Assembly: GCA_934130175.1 (NCBI GenBank)
Contig: CAKOXP010000001.1
Location: 1 to 64,000, forward strand
Direction of reading: 5' to 3'
DNA length: 64,000 bases
DNA from: an uncultured Bacilli bacterium
Lineage (GTDB): Bacteria > Bacillota_I > Bacilli_A > RF39 > UBA660
The notes under the pieces are model-generated. The model saw nothing but the letters and a program-made list of their open reading frames with translations, was not told the DNA's origin and did no database searches. Within the stretch, counting starts at the first letter, position 1. Every line of letters starts with the position of its first letter. Of the stretch, positions 8,407 through 17,327 are shown piece by piece. The translations under genes and the position numbers were made by a program.

Positions 8407-9438
8407 ATGAATAAGATAGATATTGATTACATTAATACAAAATTAATAGAGAAGGAAGATGCTCCATTTAAATTAAGTGATTTGGAGTATCCTGAAATTA
8501 TAACTAACGGTAGTTATTTATTAGATAGTAATGGTAAGCCTATTGGTACTAAAGGTGATATGTATGCTAAAACAATAATGGATAAAATTTTAAGAGAAGG
8601 TTGTTATGATGAAAATCCAAGACCTGTGTATGAAACAGATGGTAAAAAAGCTAATACTTTATCTCTTAACAATAAAGCATTGTTCCAATATGATTTATCT
8701 AAAGGAGAGTCTCCAATGATAACACTTCGTCCTATAGCGGTAAAGAAAAGTATTGGTGAAATTTTATGGATTTATCAAGATGCATCAACTGATTTAAATT
8801 TATTAAAAAATAAATATGGTATAACTTGGTGGGATGAATGGGATTTAAAAGATAGTGAAGGTAAGTCTTTAAGAAATATTGGTTCTGTTTATGGAAATAC
8901 GGTAGCTGACTATGAACAAATGAAAAATTTATTAAATGGACTAATAACAGAACCGGATGGAAGACGTCATATTATTGATTTATGGCAACTTGAGGAGTTT
9001 AAGAGGCCTCATGGCTTAAAACCTTGTGCTTATCAAAGTGTTTGGAATGTTAGGCATGGAAGAGATGGAGTAGATTATCTTGATATGAAATTAATTCAAA
9101 GATCAAGTGACTTCATGGTAGCTGGTTGTATTAATCAAATGCAATATGTTGCTTTAATGCAAATGGTTGCTCAAACTACTAACTATACTCCTGGAGAATT
9201 TACTTGGGATGTTGAAAATATTCAAATTTATGATAGGCATATTAGACAAGCTGTTGAGCAACTTAACAGAGAACCAATTAATTGTGTTGATGGAGAACAC
9301 AAAGAGCCTTATCTAGAATTAAATCCAGATATTAAAGACTTTTATGATTTTACTTTGGATGATATTAAAGTTAAAAACTATCCTCGAGAACTTATAAAAG
9401 TAAAAAACAAACAACAAACATTTGACAAAGGTATTTAA
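8407..9438 (+). CDS. thyA: thymidylate synthase
   Basis: ThyA makes dTMP from dUMP with methylene-tetrahydrofolate. Start ATG 8407 is preceded by AGGAGG at 8395-8400. The 343-residue length is longer than the E. coli type (264) but fits the longer ThyA form of some Gram-positives. The nucleophile is Cys near residue 207 in LKPCAYQSVW, followed by the phosphate-binding QRSSD, the GCINQMQY segment (the Asn that contacts uracil) and DVENIQIYDRH (the usual HiYxxH-like region). A clear terminator follows and the gene stands alone; no dihydrofolate reductase is next to it, which is the commoner partner. Confidence 0.95.
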   Translation: MNKIDIDYINTKLIEKEDAPFKLSDLEYPEIITNGSYLLDSNGKPIGTKGDMYAKTIMDKILREGCYDENPRPVYETDGKKANTLSLNNKALFQYDLSKGESPMITLRPIAVKKSIGEILWIYQDASTDLNLLKNKYGITWWDEWDLKDSEGKSLRNIGSVYGNTVADYEQMKNLLNGLITEPDGRRHIIDLWQLEEFKRPHGLKPCAYQSVWNVRHGRDGVDYLDMKLIQRSSDFMVAGCINQMQYVALMQMVAQTTNYTPGEFTWDVENIQIYDRHIRQAVEQLNREPINCVDGEHKEPYLELNPDIKDFYDFTLDDIKVKNYPRELIKVKNKQQTFDKGI

Positions 9439-9446
9439 AAATCAAC

Positions 9447-9480
9447 AAGAATTAACTAACTTCTTGTTAATTCTTTTTTC
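9447..9480 (+). terminator. thyA terminator
   Basis: A 10-bp inverted repeat AAGAATTAAC (9447-9456) / GTTAATTCTT (9466-9475) followed by a T-run. An overlapping alternative hairpin AACAAGAA (9444-9451) / TTCTTGTT (9461-9468) is mutually exclusive with it. Confidence 0.8.
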
Positions 9481-9522
9481 TTTTGATATAATTGATATGG
9501 ATAAAGGATAGGGGAAATAATT

Positions 9523-10173
9523 ATGGCTAAAAAAGCATATCGAGTAAAAAAAATAGTACCAAGTGAAAAACATGAAAAAAAAGAAACTGCAAAACCAGTT
9601 AAAGTTAATATAACAAAATCTTTTGCAAGGGAGATAAGACTCTTAATTTTTTCTATTTTCTTAATGGTTGTTATGGCAATAGCTGGTACATATTCTATTT
9701 TTACCTCAACAGTGAAAGAAAAAGAATACAATACAATGACGGTTGGTACACTTAAGATTGATTATTTAAAAGATGATACTAATCTAACTTTAAATGGAGC
9801 ATATCCAATAAGTGATGAGGAAGGTTTAAAATCAAAACCTTATACATTTAAAATAACAAATTCTGGAAGTTTGAATGCCTCATATAAAGTTAGAATCGTT
9901 GATGATCAAGATATAATTAATGAAGATAAATGTCAGAATAAATTATTATCTAAATCGATTATTAAAGTTAGTATTAATGATGAAGAACCAGTACTACTTG
10001 AAGATCTTCAAAATAATGATTTTACAGTGGCTTCAGGTACTTTAAATTCTAAAGGAACAATTGATTATAAAATAAGAATATGGATAGACGAAAGTGCAAC
10101 TAATACAGTTTTAGGAAAACACTTTCATGCAAAAGTTGTTGTTGATAGTGTTAACTTAAATACAGTTGAGTAA
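9523..10173 (+). CDS. camelysin/TasA-like exported protein (paralogue 1)
   Basis: A 216-residue protein with a basic cytoplasmic N-terminus of about 50 residues, one hydrophobic segment (about 45-62) and then the sequence AGTYSIFTSTVKEKEYNTMT followed by VGTLKI. This matches the SipW-type signal pattern (GTYAYFxD..., N-t-f-aaGTLdl) of the camelysin/CalY/TasA family. The rest is a beta-rich extracellular domain with NSGSLNASYKVRI and SKGTIDYKIRIWIDE segments. Family members form secreted fibres or surface proteins; here processing by a SipW-type signal peptidase is inferred because none is seen in the window. Extended -10 TGATATAAT at 9484-9492. It has a clear relative at 21489 and a weaker one at 26222. 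Confidence 0.7.
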   Translation: MAKKAYRVKKIVPSEKHEKKETAKPVKVNITKSFAREIRLLIFSIFLMVVMAIAGTYSIFTSTVKEKEYNTMTVGTLKIDYLKDDTNLTLNGAYPISDEEGLKSKPYTFKITNSGSLNASYKVRIVDDQDIINEDKCQNKLLSKSIIKVSINDEEPVLLEDLQNNDFTVASGTLNSKGTIDYKIRIWIDESATNTVLGKHFHAKVVVDSVNLNTVE

Positions 10174-10209
10174 AACGGATGCTTTTTAAGTATCTTTTTT
10201 CATGTAATG

Positions 10210-10239
10210 TTGACAAACAAATGTTTGTTAGAGTATAAT
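10210..10239 (+). promoter_or_regulatory. ruvAB promoter with probable LexA operator
   Basis: A perfect -35 TTGACA (10210-10215) and a perfect -10 TATAAT (10234-10239) are separated by 18 bases. Inside lies a perfect inverted repeat ACAAACA-AA-TGTTTGT (10213-10228). It equals the Gram-positive SOS box CGAACA-NN-TGTTCG with one symmetrical change in each arm (G to A, C to T). ruvAB belongs to the SOS regulon in other Bacilli, and the operator covers the promoter spacer as a repressor site should. Confidence 0.7.
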
Positions 10240-10268
10240 TAAGTTATTAAAGAAAGTAGGTATATACT

Positions 10269-10829
10269 ATGTATAATTATATGATTGGAAAAATAACAGA
10301 AGTTGATTTTAATTCTATTACTCTTGAAAACAATGGGATAGGATACTTAATCTATGTAGCTAATCCATATTCATTTGTAGAAAATAAAGAATATAAGGTT
10401 TATTTATATCAACAAATAAAGGAGGATGAACATTCTTTATTTGGATTCATTAATAAAGAAGAAAAAGAAATGTTTTTAAAGCTTATTTCTGTTAAAGGAC
10501 TTGGTTGTAAAATGGCCTTGCCAATTCTTGCTGCATCAACACCTTCTGGAATAATTGATGCAATTGAAAGAGAAAATATCTTGTATTTAAAGAAATTTCC
10601 TAAAATAGGTGATAAATTAGCTCGACAAATAATACTTGATTTAAAAGGAAAATTAAATATTAGTGTTAATGAAACTTTAGAAAATGCTAATTCTAATGAT
10701 GAGTTGAAAGAAGTATTAAAAGGATTAGGATACAAAGAAAAAGAATTTAAAAATATTATTGGTCAAGTTGATGCTAACTTACCTATAGAACAACAGGTTA
10801 AAGAGGCACTAAAACTACTACTAAAATAG
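10269..10829 (+). CDS. ruvA: Holliday junction DNA helicase subunit RuvA
   Basis: RuvA binds the four-way junction and loads RuvB. The 186-residue protein (usual about 200) has the N-terminal OB fold starting MIGKITEVDFNSITLENNGIGY, two helix-hairpin-helix motifs (LISVKGLGCKMALPIL near 75-90 and LKKFPKIGDKLARQIILDLKGKL near 107-130) and a short C-terminal domain III (LKGLGYKEKEF) that contacts RuvB. The ribosome site AAAGTAGG precedes ATG 10269. It is followed after 12 bases by ruvB with its own AGGAGG. The promoter carries the LexA-like operator described at 10210. Confidence 0.96.
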   Translation: MYNYMIGKITEVDFNSITLENNGIGYLIYVANPYSFVENKEYKVYLYQQIKEDEHSLFGFINKEEKEMFLKLISVKGLGCKMALPILAASTPSGIIDAIERENILYLKKFPKIGDKLARQIILDLKGKLNISVNETLENANSNDELKEVLKGLGYKEKEFKNIIGQVDANLPIEQQVKEALKLLLK

Positions 10830-10841
10830 GAGGTTACTTAG

Positions 10842-11846
10842 ATGGAAGAAAGTATTGTTAGAAATGTAGAAGTAGAAGATGATGGCATTTTAGATAATTC
10901 AATTAGACCAGAAGTCTTAGACGAATATATTGGACAAAAAGATGTTAAAGAAAATATAAAAATATTTATTGAAGCAGCTAAGATTAGAAAAGAACCACTA
11001 GATCATGTTTTATTGTATGGTCCACCTGGACTTGGAAAAACAACGCTTGCTTATATTATAGCTAATGAAATGGGAACAAATATTAAAACTGCAAGTGGCC
11101 CAAGTATCGAAAAAGCAGGAGATCTTGCTGCAATTTTATCAACATTAGAGGCTGGCGATGTATTATTCATTGATGAAATTCATAGAATTCCAAAATTCAT
11201 TGAGGAAATATTATATCCAGCTATGGAAGATTTTACTCTTGATATAATTATAGGTGGTGAAGGTAGTAGTAAAAGTATAAAAATAGATTTACCCCCATTT
11301 ACTCTTGTAGGAGCAACAACTCGTGCAGGAGACTTGACTTCTCCACTAAGAGATCGTTTTGGTATAATTTCTAAGTTACAATTTTATACAGATGATGAGC
11401 TAAAAAAAATAGTTAAAAGAACGGCTCGAGTATTAAATACTTCAATAGAAGATGATGCAGCAATGGAACTTGCTAAAAGAAGTAGAGGTACACCAAGAAT
11501 TGCTAATAGACTCTTAAAAAGAGTTAGAGATTTTGCTTTAGTAACAGGAGATGGAACGATTACTAAAGAAATTACTAACCATGCTTTAGAACGACTTAAA
11601 GTAGATAAATTTGGTTTAGATGATGTTGATAGACAATTATTATTAACAATCATAGAAAAATTTAATGGTGGACCAGTTGGAGTTGAAGCAATTAGTAGTT
11701 CAATAGGTGAAGAAGTGGCGACAATAGAAGACGTTTACGAACCTTATTTATTACAAAGGGGTTTATTAAAAAGAACAAATCGTGGACGTGTTGTTACTGA
11801 ATATGGATATAAGATTTTAGGAATAGATTATTCAAAAGAAAAATAA
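10842..11846 (+). CDS. ruvB: Holliday junction DNA helicase subunit RuvB
   Basis: The AAA+ motor that drives branch migration with RuvA (334 residues, normal length). The N-terminus has the typical LRPEVLDEYIGQKDVKENI sequence, Walker A GPPGLGKTTL (near residues 61-70), Walker B DVLFIDEIHR (near 105-114), sensor 1 GATTRAGDLTSPLRDRFG and the C-terminal winged helix with RTNRGRVVTEYGYKILG. Start ATG 10842 follows AGGAGG by eight bases. It lies in one operon with ruvA and is probably SOS-controlled. Confidence 0.98.
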   Translation: MEESIVRNVEVEDDGILDNSIRPEVLDEYIGQKDVKENIKIFIEAAKIRKEPLDHVLLYGPPGLGKTTLAYIIANEMGTNIKTASGPSIEKAGDLAAILSTLEAGDVLFIDEIHRIPKFIEEILYPAMEDFTLDIIIGGEGSSKSIKIDLPPFTLVGATTRAGDLTSPLRDRFGIISKLQFYTDDELKKIVKRTARVLNTSIEDDAAMELAKRSRGTPRIANRLLKRVRDFALVTGDGTITKEITNHALERLKVDKFGLDDVDRQLLLTIIEKFNGGPVGVEAISSSIGEEVATIEDVYEPYLLQRGLLKRTNRGRVVTEYGYKILGIDYSKEK

Positions 11847-11989
11847 TCTATTTTTTTTCAAAGAAAAAACAAGTAAGAAGGTTAAAGTTTTATTTACTAA
11901 AATAATAAAAAGTGTTAAGATATATTTCAAAAGTTTTTATCTGGTATATAGGAAAAATTAAGTAAGCAACATTGTGGAGGAGTATAATA

Positions 11990-14900
11990 ATGAAATTAGA
12001 TTACACGACAATTAAGCAATTAGAACCACAACATATTTTGCAAAAAATGTTACCAATATTTGATGATATTTATAAAAAAATAGATTATATGGAAATGCCA
12101 AGAGATGAGTTTTATGATTTAGTATTGAATGATATTATTGAGTCTAAAGAGACATATAATGGTGATATTTTGTATGAAAAATATATTAAAACTAAAATAC
12201 GTTCATCCCTTACTAAGAAAATAAAAGAATATTTTATGGATCAGGAAAAAACCTATGTAATTATAAATAATTATATAAATACTCGTTTAAACTTAGGTGG
12301 TACAATTGAAGATTCAATTAAAGAAATAAGAAAATTAGATAATTTTTTTAATAGATATGATTGTATCTCAAATCCAGATGTATTATTAAAAATAACTCAA
12401 AATAATAAAAAAATTGCAAAAATGATAGAAATGGTTATAGGTAAGAATAAAAGTAAAATTAAACTTGATGATTTAGAAAATAATTTTGGCAATAGTACAA
12501 TAGTATTATTCGAAGCTTATTGCATGTTAAATAATATAACAATGGAGGAATTTACAAAAGATGATATTAACCTAGAAGATATTGATTTAACTGATAGTGT
12601 AAAATTATACTTAAAGGAGATATCCACAAGACCGCTGCTTTCAGTAGAACAAGGACAAAAGTTAGCTAAGCAAATTTCAAATGGAAATGAAGAAGCTAGA
12701 AAGGTATTTATTGAAAGTAATTTAAAGTTGGTTGTCAGTATAGCAAAAAAATATATTGGTAGGGGGCTTTCCTTTATTGATTTAATTCAAGAAGGTAATT
12801 TAGGTTTAATAACTGCTGTTGATAGATATGATATAAATAAAGGTTTCAAATTTTCAACTTATGCAACTTATTGGATAAGACAAGCAATTACTAGAGCAAT
12901 AGCAAATAAGGGAAGAAATGTAAGAATTCCAGTACACAAGTATGAAAAAATAAGAGCTTATAAAAGAACGGTTGCCAATTTAGAAACAAGATTAAATAGA
13001 AAACCAACGATAAATGAAATAGCAAATGAAATGAGATTACCAATTTCAAAAGTAGTAGAACTATATAAAATTCAAAACGATACTGTAAGTATGAACATAT
13101 TGATTGGTGATAATGAAGATACTGAATTAGAAAACTTCATTCCATCATCAGAAGAACAGATAGAAGATATAGTAATCACAGGTACAATGCAACTTGAAGT
13201 GAGAAAGTTATTAGAAGACTGTAACTTAAAACCAAGAGAAATAGAAGTGTTGATGATGAGGTTTGGATTTGACGATAAGAAACCAATGACTCTCAAGGAG
13301 GTTGGAAAGAAATTTAACATCACAACAGAACGAGCGCGACAAATTGAAGCACAATCATTAATGAAACTTAGAAAATCTAGACATATAAAAAAATTTGCTG
13401 AATATATGCACAATCCAGACGAGTCATTAGAAAATATACAAATCTTTAGGGAAAAATGTAGAGAATCGGGAAATAGATATGAGACATTAAAAATAATTTC
13501 AAAAGAGGGTAGACATCCGTCAAGAAAAGGTCAAACAATTTATGAATATTTTAATGATTACACAAAAGAACAAATAGATGCAATGTTAGAAAAATTATCA
13601 GATGAAGACAAAGCACTAATAGTAGCGAGGTATGGTGAAGATTTAAATAATCCAGTGTTTGGAAAACTCAGTCAACAACAAACAAATAAATTTTACGGAA
13701 CTCTAGTTAATAAAATGAAAAAATATTTATTTAATCAAAATAAAGGTATAAAAACAGAAAGTGAAAAAGTTGAAACTAAAGAAAATACTAATAGTTATGT
13801 AGTTACATCTGATAAGAAAGAAAAAGATAATAGTCCTGCAAAAACCAATGTAGAAACAATTACAAAAGGTGATTACATTGAAATGTTGAAATTATCAGAA
13901 ACACCAATATTTAGTAAAATGAAGGATATATTAACAATTAAGGAAATGGTAATTATTTCTTTAAAATTTGGATATATAAATGAGAAATGTTTTTCTGATA
14001 AAGCAATTGCTGAATTTTTAGGAGTAGAACAAAATGAGGTTTTAGCAATTTCGAAGAAGTATCTAAATAATGAATTATTTCAATGCCAATTGATAGATAA
14101 AACTAAAAACTACAATGAGATAAGTAAGATAGTCGGAAGATTTTCTGATAGTGATCAAATTCAAAGGAAATTAATATTAATAAGTAAACAAATAACTAAA
14201 TATATAAAAGAAAAAAATTATGAGGAAGCAGAGCAAATAGCAAAGAAGTTTCCAAATAATGAACCAATTCAGAGTCAATTAATAAGGGCATATATACGTC
14301 AAGGAAAATATGAAGAAGCAATTGCAGAAGCGAAAAAACATCCGAATTATGAGCCGATTCAGAGTCAATTAATGAAGGCATATATGCGTCAAGGAAAGTA
14401 TGAAGAAGCAATTGCAGAAGCAAAAAAGCATCCAAATAATGGGGAAATTCAGAGTCAATTAATAACGGCATATATACGCCAAGAAAAATATGAAGATGCA
14501 ATTGCAGAAGCAAAAAAACATCCAAATTATGAGCCAATTCAGAGTCAACTAATAACAGTATATATACGTCAAGAAAAATATGAAGATGCAATTACAGAAG
14601 CAAAAAAGCATCCTAATAATGAGATAATTCAAAACAAAGTGAATAAAATAAAGGATTCATTAGATTTCCCTTACTTTGATGATAATAAAATTGATCCAGA
14701 AAGATTTCCAATTGAAATAAAAAATATAAGAAGCAAGATATCTTTAGGTAAAATATCTTTTAATGATATTGAAATCTTAGATAAAAACAAGGATAAAGTG
14801 ACTATTAATGACTATGAATTAATTAAACTTGCTATATATGATAAACTTGGATATAAAAAACAAGCAATTAGTATTTTAAAGAATAGTACTATATTTGATG

Positions 14901-15562
14901 TCAATATTAAGAATAAATTAATTCCGTATTTAGAAAGTAAGAAAACAATGTTTAATTTAGAAAAATGGGATAGTTTAATTGGCTGGTCTAGTGATTTAGA
15001 TGAATATCAGAAAAGTATAAAAGAAGAAGTAAGTTGCGAAAAAGAAAAATTGAAAAAATTAGAGAAGACCAATGTTCATGAAGATGTTGTACATGATACT
15101 TTTAATATTTCACAAACAATGCAAAAAGTTTCAAGTATAAAATCAAATGAAACAAAAAATAATAAGATCCAGATTAGTTTAGAAAATGTAAGTGAAATTT
15201 TAGATTCTTCATATTCTATAAATAAATTATCTCATAAAAAACAGAAGAGTACTACTAATAATCAAAATACAGTTTATGATCTTTTAAATAAGAATTATAA
15301 AGAAAAAGTTTTTGAATTAAAAGTACAGTATTATGTTGATATGGGTGTGCCTGAGAAAAGAAAATCAGCTATATATAAGTATGATAGACTAGAAGATCTT
15401 CTTGTGTCTAAGCCTAGTCAAAACAATTTAGAGTTAGTATTATTGATGCTTGTTGGAGATATGAACGTTAATATAGAAAAAGAATACCCTAAAGAATATG
15501 TTAAAATATTACAAAGAATCAAAGATAAGAAGATGGAATGCAAAAATAGAAAAGCTGATTAG
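11990..15562 (+). CDS. giant sigma-70 family factor with extra HTH-like modules and C-terminal solenoid repeats
   Basis: A 1190-residue protein. Start ATG 11990 follows GGAGGAG. Residues about 201-465 are a complete primary-type sigma core: region 1.2 (DSVKLYLKEISTRPLLS), region 2 with core-binding DLIQEGNLGLI and -10 recognition TYATYWIRQAI (near 289), region 3, and region 4 with LKPREIEVLMMRFG and RARQIEAQSLMKLR (about 413-463). It has no RpoD-type region 1.1; instead about 200 unfamiliar residues precede the core. After the core come module A (about 515-580, YEYFNDYTKEQ ... ARYGEDLNNP), module B (about 628-700, ISLKFGYIN ... AIAEFLGVEQ), five 30-residue repeats (about 735-884) and a helical tail. 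Normal sigma factors end at region 4. Modules A and B recur in the gene at 61867. It probably acts as a lineage-specific alternative sigma factor with a protein-interaction platform. Confidence 0.85.
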   Translation: MKLDYTTIKQLEPQHILQKMLPIFDDIYKKIDYMEMPRDEFYDLVLNDIIESKETYNGDILYEKYIKTKIRSSLTKKIKEYFMDQEKTYVIINNYINTRLNLGGTIEDSIKEIRKLDNFFNRYDCISNPDVLLKITQNNKKIAKMIEMVIGKNKSKIKLDDLENNFGNSTIVLFEAYCMLNNITMEEFTKDDINLEDIDLTDSVKLYLKEISTRPLLSVEQGQKLAKQISNGNEEARKVFIESNLKLVVSIAKKYIGRGLSFIDLIQEGNLGLITAVDRYDINKGFKFSTYATYWIRQAITRAIANKGRNVRIPVHKYEKIRAYKRTVANLETRLNRKPTINEIANEMRLPISKVVELYKIQNDTVSMNILIGDNEDTELENFIPSSEEQIEDIVITGTMQLEVRKLLEDCNLKPREIEVLMMRFGFDDKKPMTLKEVGKKFNITTERARQIEAQSLMKLRKSRHIKKFAEYMHNPDESLENIQIFREKCRESGNRYETLKIISKEGRHPSRKGQTIYEYFNDYTKEQIDAMLEKLSDEDKALIVARYGEDLNNPVFGKLSQQQTNKFYGTLVNKMKKYLFNQNKGIKTESEKVETKENTNSYVVTSDKKEKDNSPAKTNVETITKGDYIEMLKLSETPIFSKMKDILTIKEMVIISLKFGYINEKCFSDKAIAEFLGVEQNEVLAISKKYLNNELFQCQLIDKTKNYNEISKIVGRFSDSDQIQRKLILISKQITKYIKEKNYEEAEQIAKKFPNNEPIQSQLIRAYIRQGKYEEAIAEAKKHPNYEPIQSQLMKAYMRQGKYEEAIAEAKKHPNNGEIQSQLITAYIRQEKYEDAIAEAKKHPNYEPIQSQLITVYIRQEKYEDAITEAKKHPNNEIIQNKVNKIKDSLDFPYFDDNKIDPERFPIEIKNIRSKISLGKISFNDIEILDKNKDKVTINDYELIKLAIYDKLGYKKQAISILKNSTIFDVNIKNKLIPYLESKKTMFNLEKWDSLIGWSSDLDEYQKSIKEEVSCEKEKLKKLEKTNVHEDVVHDTFNISQTMQKVSSIKSNETKNNKIQISLENVSEILDSSYSINKLSHKKQKSTTNNQNTVYDLLNKNYKEKVFELKVQYYVDMGVPEKRKSAIYKYDRLEDLLVSKPSQNNLELVLLMLVGDMNVNIEKEYPKEYVKILQRIKDKKMECKNRKAD
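14191..14640 (+). repeat. five 90-bp repeats in the sigma-factor gene
   Basis: Direct repeats with an exact 90-bp period; the landmark ATTCAGAGTCAA ends near 14280, 14370, 14460 and 14550, with a diverged fifth copy ending near 14640. Each encodes 30 residues of the pattern GKYEEAIAEAKKHPN-EPIQSQL--AY-RQ, like shortened TPR helices. Middle copies are nearly identical in DNA, so homogenisation or recent duplication is likely. Confidence 0.92.
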
Positions 15563-15572
15563 AACAATTAGT

Positions 15573-15598
15573 AAAACCGATATTTAATCGGTTTTTAA
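15573..15598 (+). terminator. terminator of the large sigma-factor gene
   Basis: Inverted repeat AAAACCGAT (15573-15581) / ATCGGTTTT (15587-15595) with loop ATTTA, followed by T residues. Confidence 0.85.
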
Positions 15599-15603
15599 TA
15601 TTT

Positions 15604-15632
15604 TTGAAAAATTAATGAATTTATGATATAAT
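15604..15632 (+). promoter_or_regulatory. promoter for the 15665-tgt gene cluster
   Basis: -35 TTGAAA (15604-15609), 17-base spacer and -10 TATAAT (15627-15632), with an extended TG at 15624-15625. It begins immediately after the terminator of the preceding gene. Confidence 0.75.
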
Positions 15633-15664
15633 TTATTAGATTTGAAAAGACGGAGATGTTTATC

Positions 15665-16273
15665 ATGAAACAAAATTTGTTTGAAGCTAAATCTTCAGTT
15701 GAAGAAAAGAAAAAAGTTTTGATGCAAGAGATAGAAACACATTTAGGACTAGATTGGAGTCTGACAAAAGATGGGATTAATGCATTAAGTTTGGTTAATG
15801 ATAGTGACAAGGAACTTAACCAGATATTAGAAAAGGCTGATAAACTTTTGAAAAATTATTCAACTGCTGGTGAGAGGATAAAAATGTTACTAACAACAGT
15901 TATAATTTTCAAAGATTTTCCTGAACTTGTTAGTAACTACTCACAAGAATCTCTTATTGTACTTGCCAAGTCTTGTTCTTATAATGAATTTGGTTATGCC
16001 GAAGAATTAAAAGAGAATGTTTCAAAGTATAATGATGAATTTTTGAAAGAAATCTATTTAAGACACTCTGATCTTGGTTATATAGATAATGATTTTACCG
16101 TGATGAATATGATTTATGACAAATTTTTGGATAAGGCTAATATGGATAAAAAGGACAAAAATAAAAAACTATTAGAAATGTATAAATTAATGTCTGATAA
16201 AAAACTTATGGATATATATCATATTAGCCAAGAAAACGGTAATAAGAAAGAGTTTTCTAAGCTAAATATATAA
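15665..16273 (+). CDS. hypothetical helical protein upstream of queA
   Basis: A 202-residue soluble protein. I chose ATG 15665 over ATG 15656 because CGGAG at 15651-15655 gives proper spacing only to the later one. The sequence is strongly helical, rich in Lys, Glu and Leu, with no membrane segment, Cys cluster or nucleotide-binding motif. I do not recognise a family. It is the first gene after a good promoter and is followed by queA with a 14-base gap holding an AAGGAGG site, so it is probably cotranscribed with the queuosine genes. Confidence 0.65.
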   Translation: MKQNLFEAKSSVEEKKKVLMQEIETHLGLDWSLTKDGINALSLVNDSDKELNQILEKADKLLKNYSTAGERIKMLLTTVIIFKDFPELVSNYSQESLIVLAKSCSYNEFGYAEELKENVSKYNDEFLKEIYLRHSDLGYIDNDFTVMNMIYDKFLDKANMDKKDKNKKLLEMYKLMSDKKLMDIYHISQENGNKKEFSKLNI

Positions 16274-16287
16274 GGAGGATTTTTAAT

Positions 16288-17313
16288 ATGAAAACAGATG
16301 ATTTTGATTATAATTTACCAGAAGAATTGATAGCGCAAACACCGTTAAAACAAAGAGATGCATCTAGACTTATGGTGTTGGATAAAAAAACAGGTTCTAT
16401 AGAGCATAAGCATTTTACTGATATAGTAGATTACTTAGAAGAAGGGGATACTTTAGTTTTAAATGATACTAAGGTTTTACCAGCAAGACTCATTGGAGAG
16501 AAAGAAGAAACAAAAGCAGCGATTGAAATTCTTTTACTTAAGAACATTGAAAACGATGACTGGGAATGTTTAACTAAACCAGCAAGAAGAATCAAAATAG
16601 GAACAGTTGTAAGTTTTGGAAATGGACTTTTAAAAGCAAAATGTATAAAAGAACTTGATGATGGAATTAGACATTTTACTTTAATTTATGATGGTATCTT
16701 ATATGAAATCCTTGATAAATTAGGAACAATGCCACTTCCACCATATATTCATGAAAAATTAGAAGATCAATCTCGTTATCAAACTGTATATGCTAAAGAG
16801 CTAGGTAGTGCTGCTGCGCCAACTGCTGGACTTCATTTTACTAAAGAATTACTAAAGAAAATAGAAGATAAAAAGATAAATATTTGTTACGTAACATTAC
16901 ATGTTGGTCTTGGAACATTTAGACCTGTAAGTGTTTCTGATGTCAAGGATCATAAAATGCATAGTGAATACTATCATATGAGTAAAGAAGTTGCTGAAAT
17001 ACTTAAACAGACGAAGAAAAATAAAAAACGTATTATAAGTGTTGGAACTACAAGTACAAGGGTTTTAGAAACCGTTATTAGCAAGTATAATGATTTTTGT
17101 GAATGTAGTGGTTTTACAGATATATTTATCTATCCTGGATATAAATTTGGAGCAGTTGATGCATTAATCACTAACTTTCATTTACCTAAATCAACTTTAG
17201 TAATGTTAGTATCAGCACTTGCTGGAAAAGATCATATTTTGAATGCTTATAATATAGCTGTAAAAGAAAAATATAGATTTTTCTCATTTGGTGATGCAAT
17301 GTTTATCAAATAA
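16288..17313 (+). CDS. queA: S-adenosylmethionine:tRNA ribosyltransferase-isomerase
   Basis: QueA (341 residues, normal) transfers the ribosyl part of SAM to preQ1 at tRNA position 34, making epoxyqueuosine. The N-terminus FDYNLPEELIAQTPLKQRDASRLMVL is diagnostic, as are LNDTKVLPARLIGEK, TAGLHFTKELL, LHVGLGTFRPV and the C-terminal GYKFGAVDALITNFHLPKSTL. AAGGAGG lies before ATG 16288. It is clustered with tgt (18426) through a disrupted gene; the later enzyme of the pathway, QueH, is at 49505. The organism therefore probably makes or completes queuosine in tRNA. Confidence 0.97.
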   Translation: MKTDDFDYNLPEELIAQTPLKQRDASRLMVLDKKTGSIEHKHFTDIVDYLEEGDTLVLNDTKVLPARLIGEKEETKAAIEILLLKNIENDDWECLTKPARRIKIGTVVSFGNGLLKAKCIKELDDGIRHFTLIYDGILYEILDKLGTMPLPPYIHEKLEDQSRYQTVYAKELGSAAAPTAGLHFTKELLKKIEDKKINICYVTLHVGLGTFRPVSVSDVKDHKMHSEYYHMSKEVAEILKQTKKNKKRIISVGTTSTRVLETVISKYNDFCECSGFTDIFIYPGYKFGAVDALITNFHLPKSTLVMLVSALAGKDHILNAYNIAVKEKYRFFSFGDAMFIK

Positions 17314-17327
17314 GGGAGAGGATACTT

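Noticed and set aside
14196..14591. Minus-strand open frame of 131 codons
   Set aside because: It is the antisense shadow of the 90-bp coding repeats in the sigma-factor gene and has no ribosome site.
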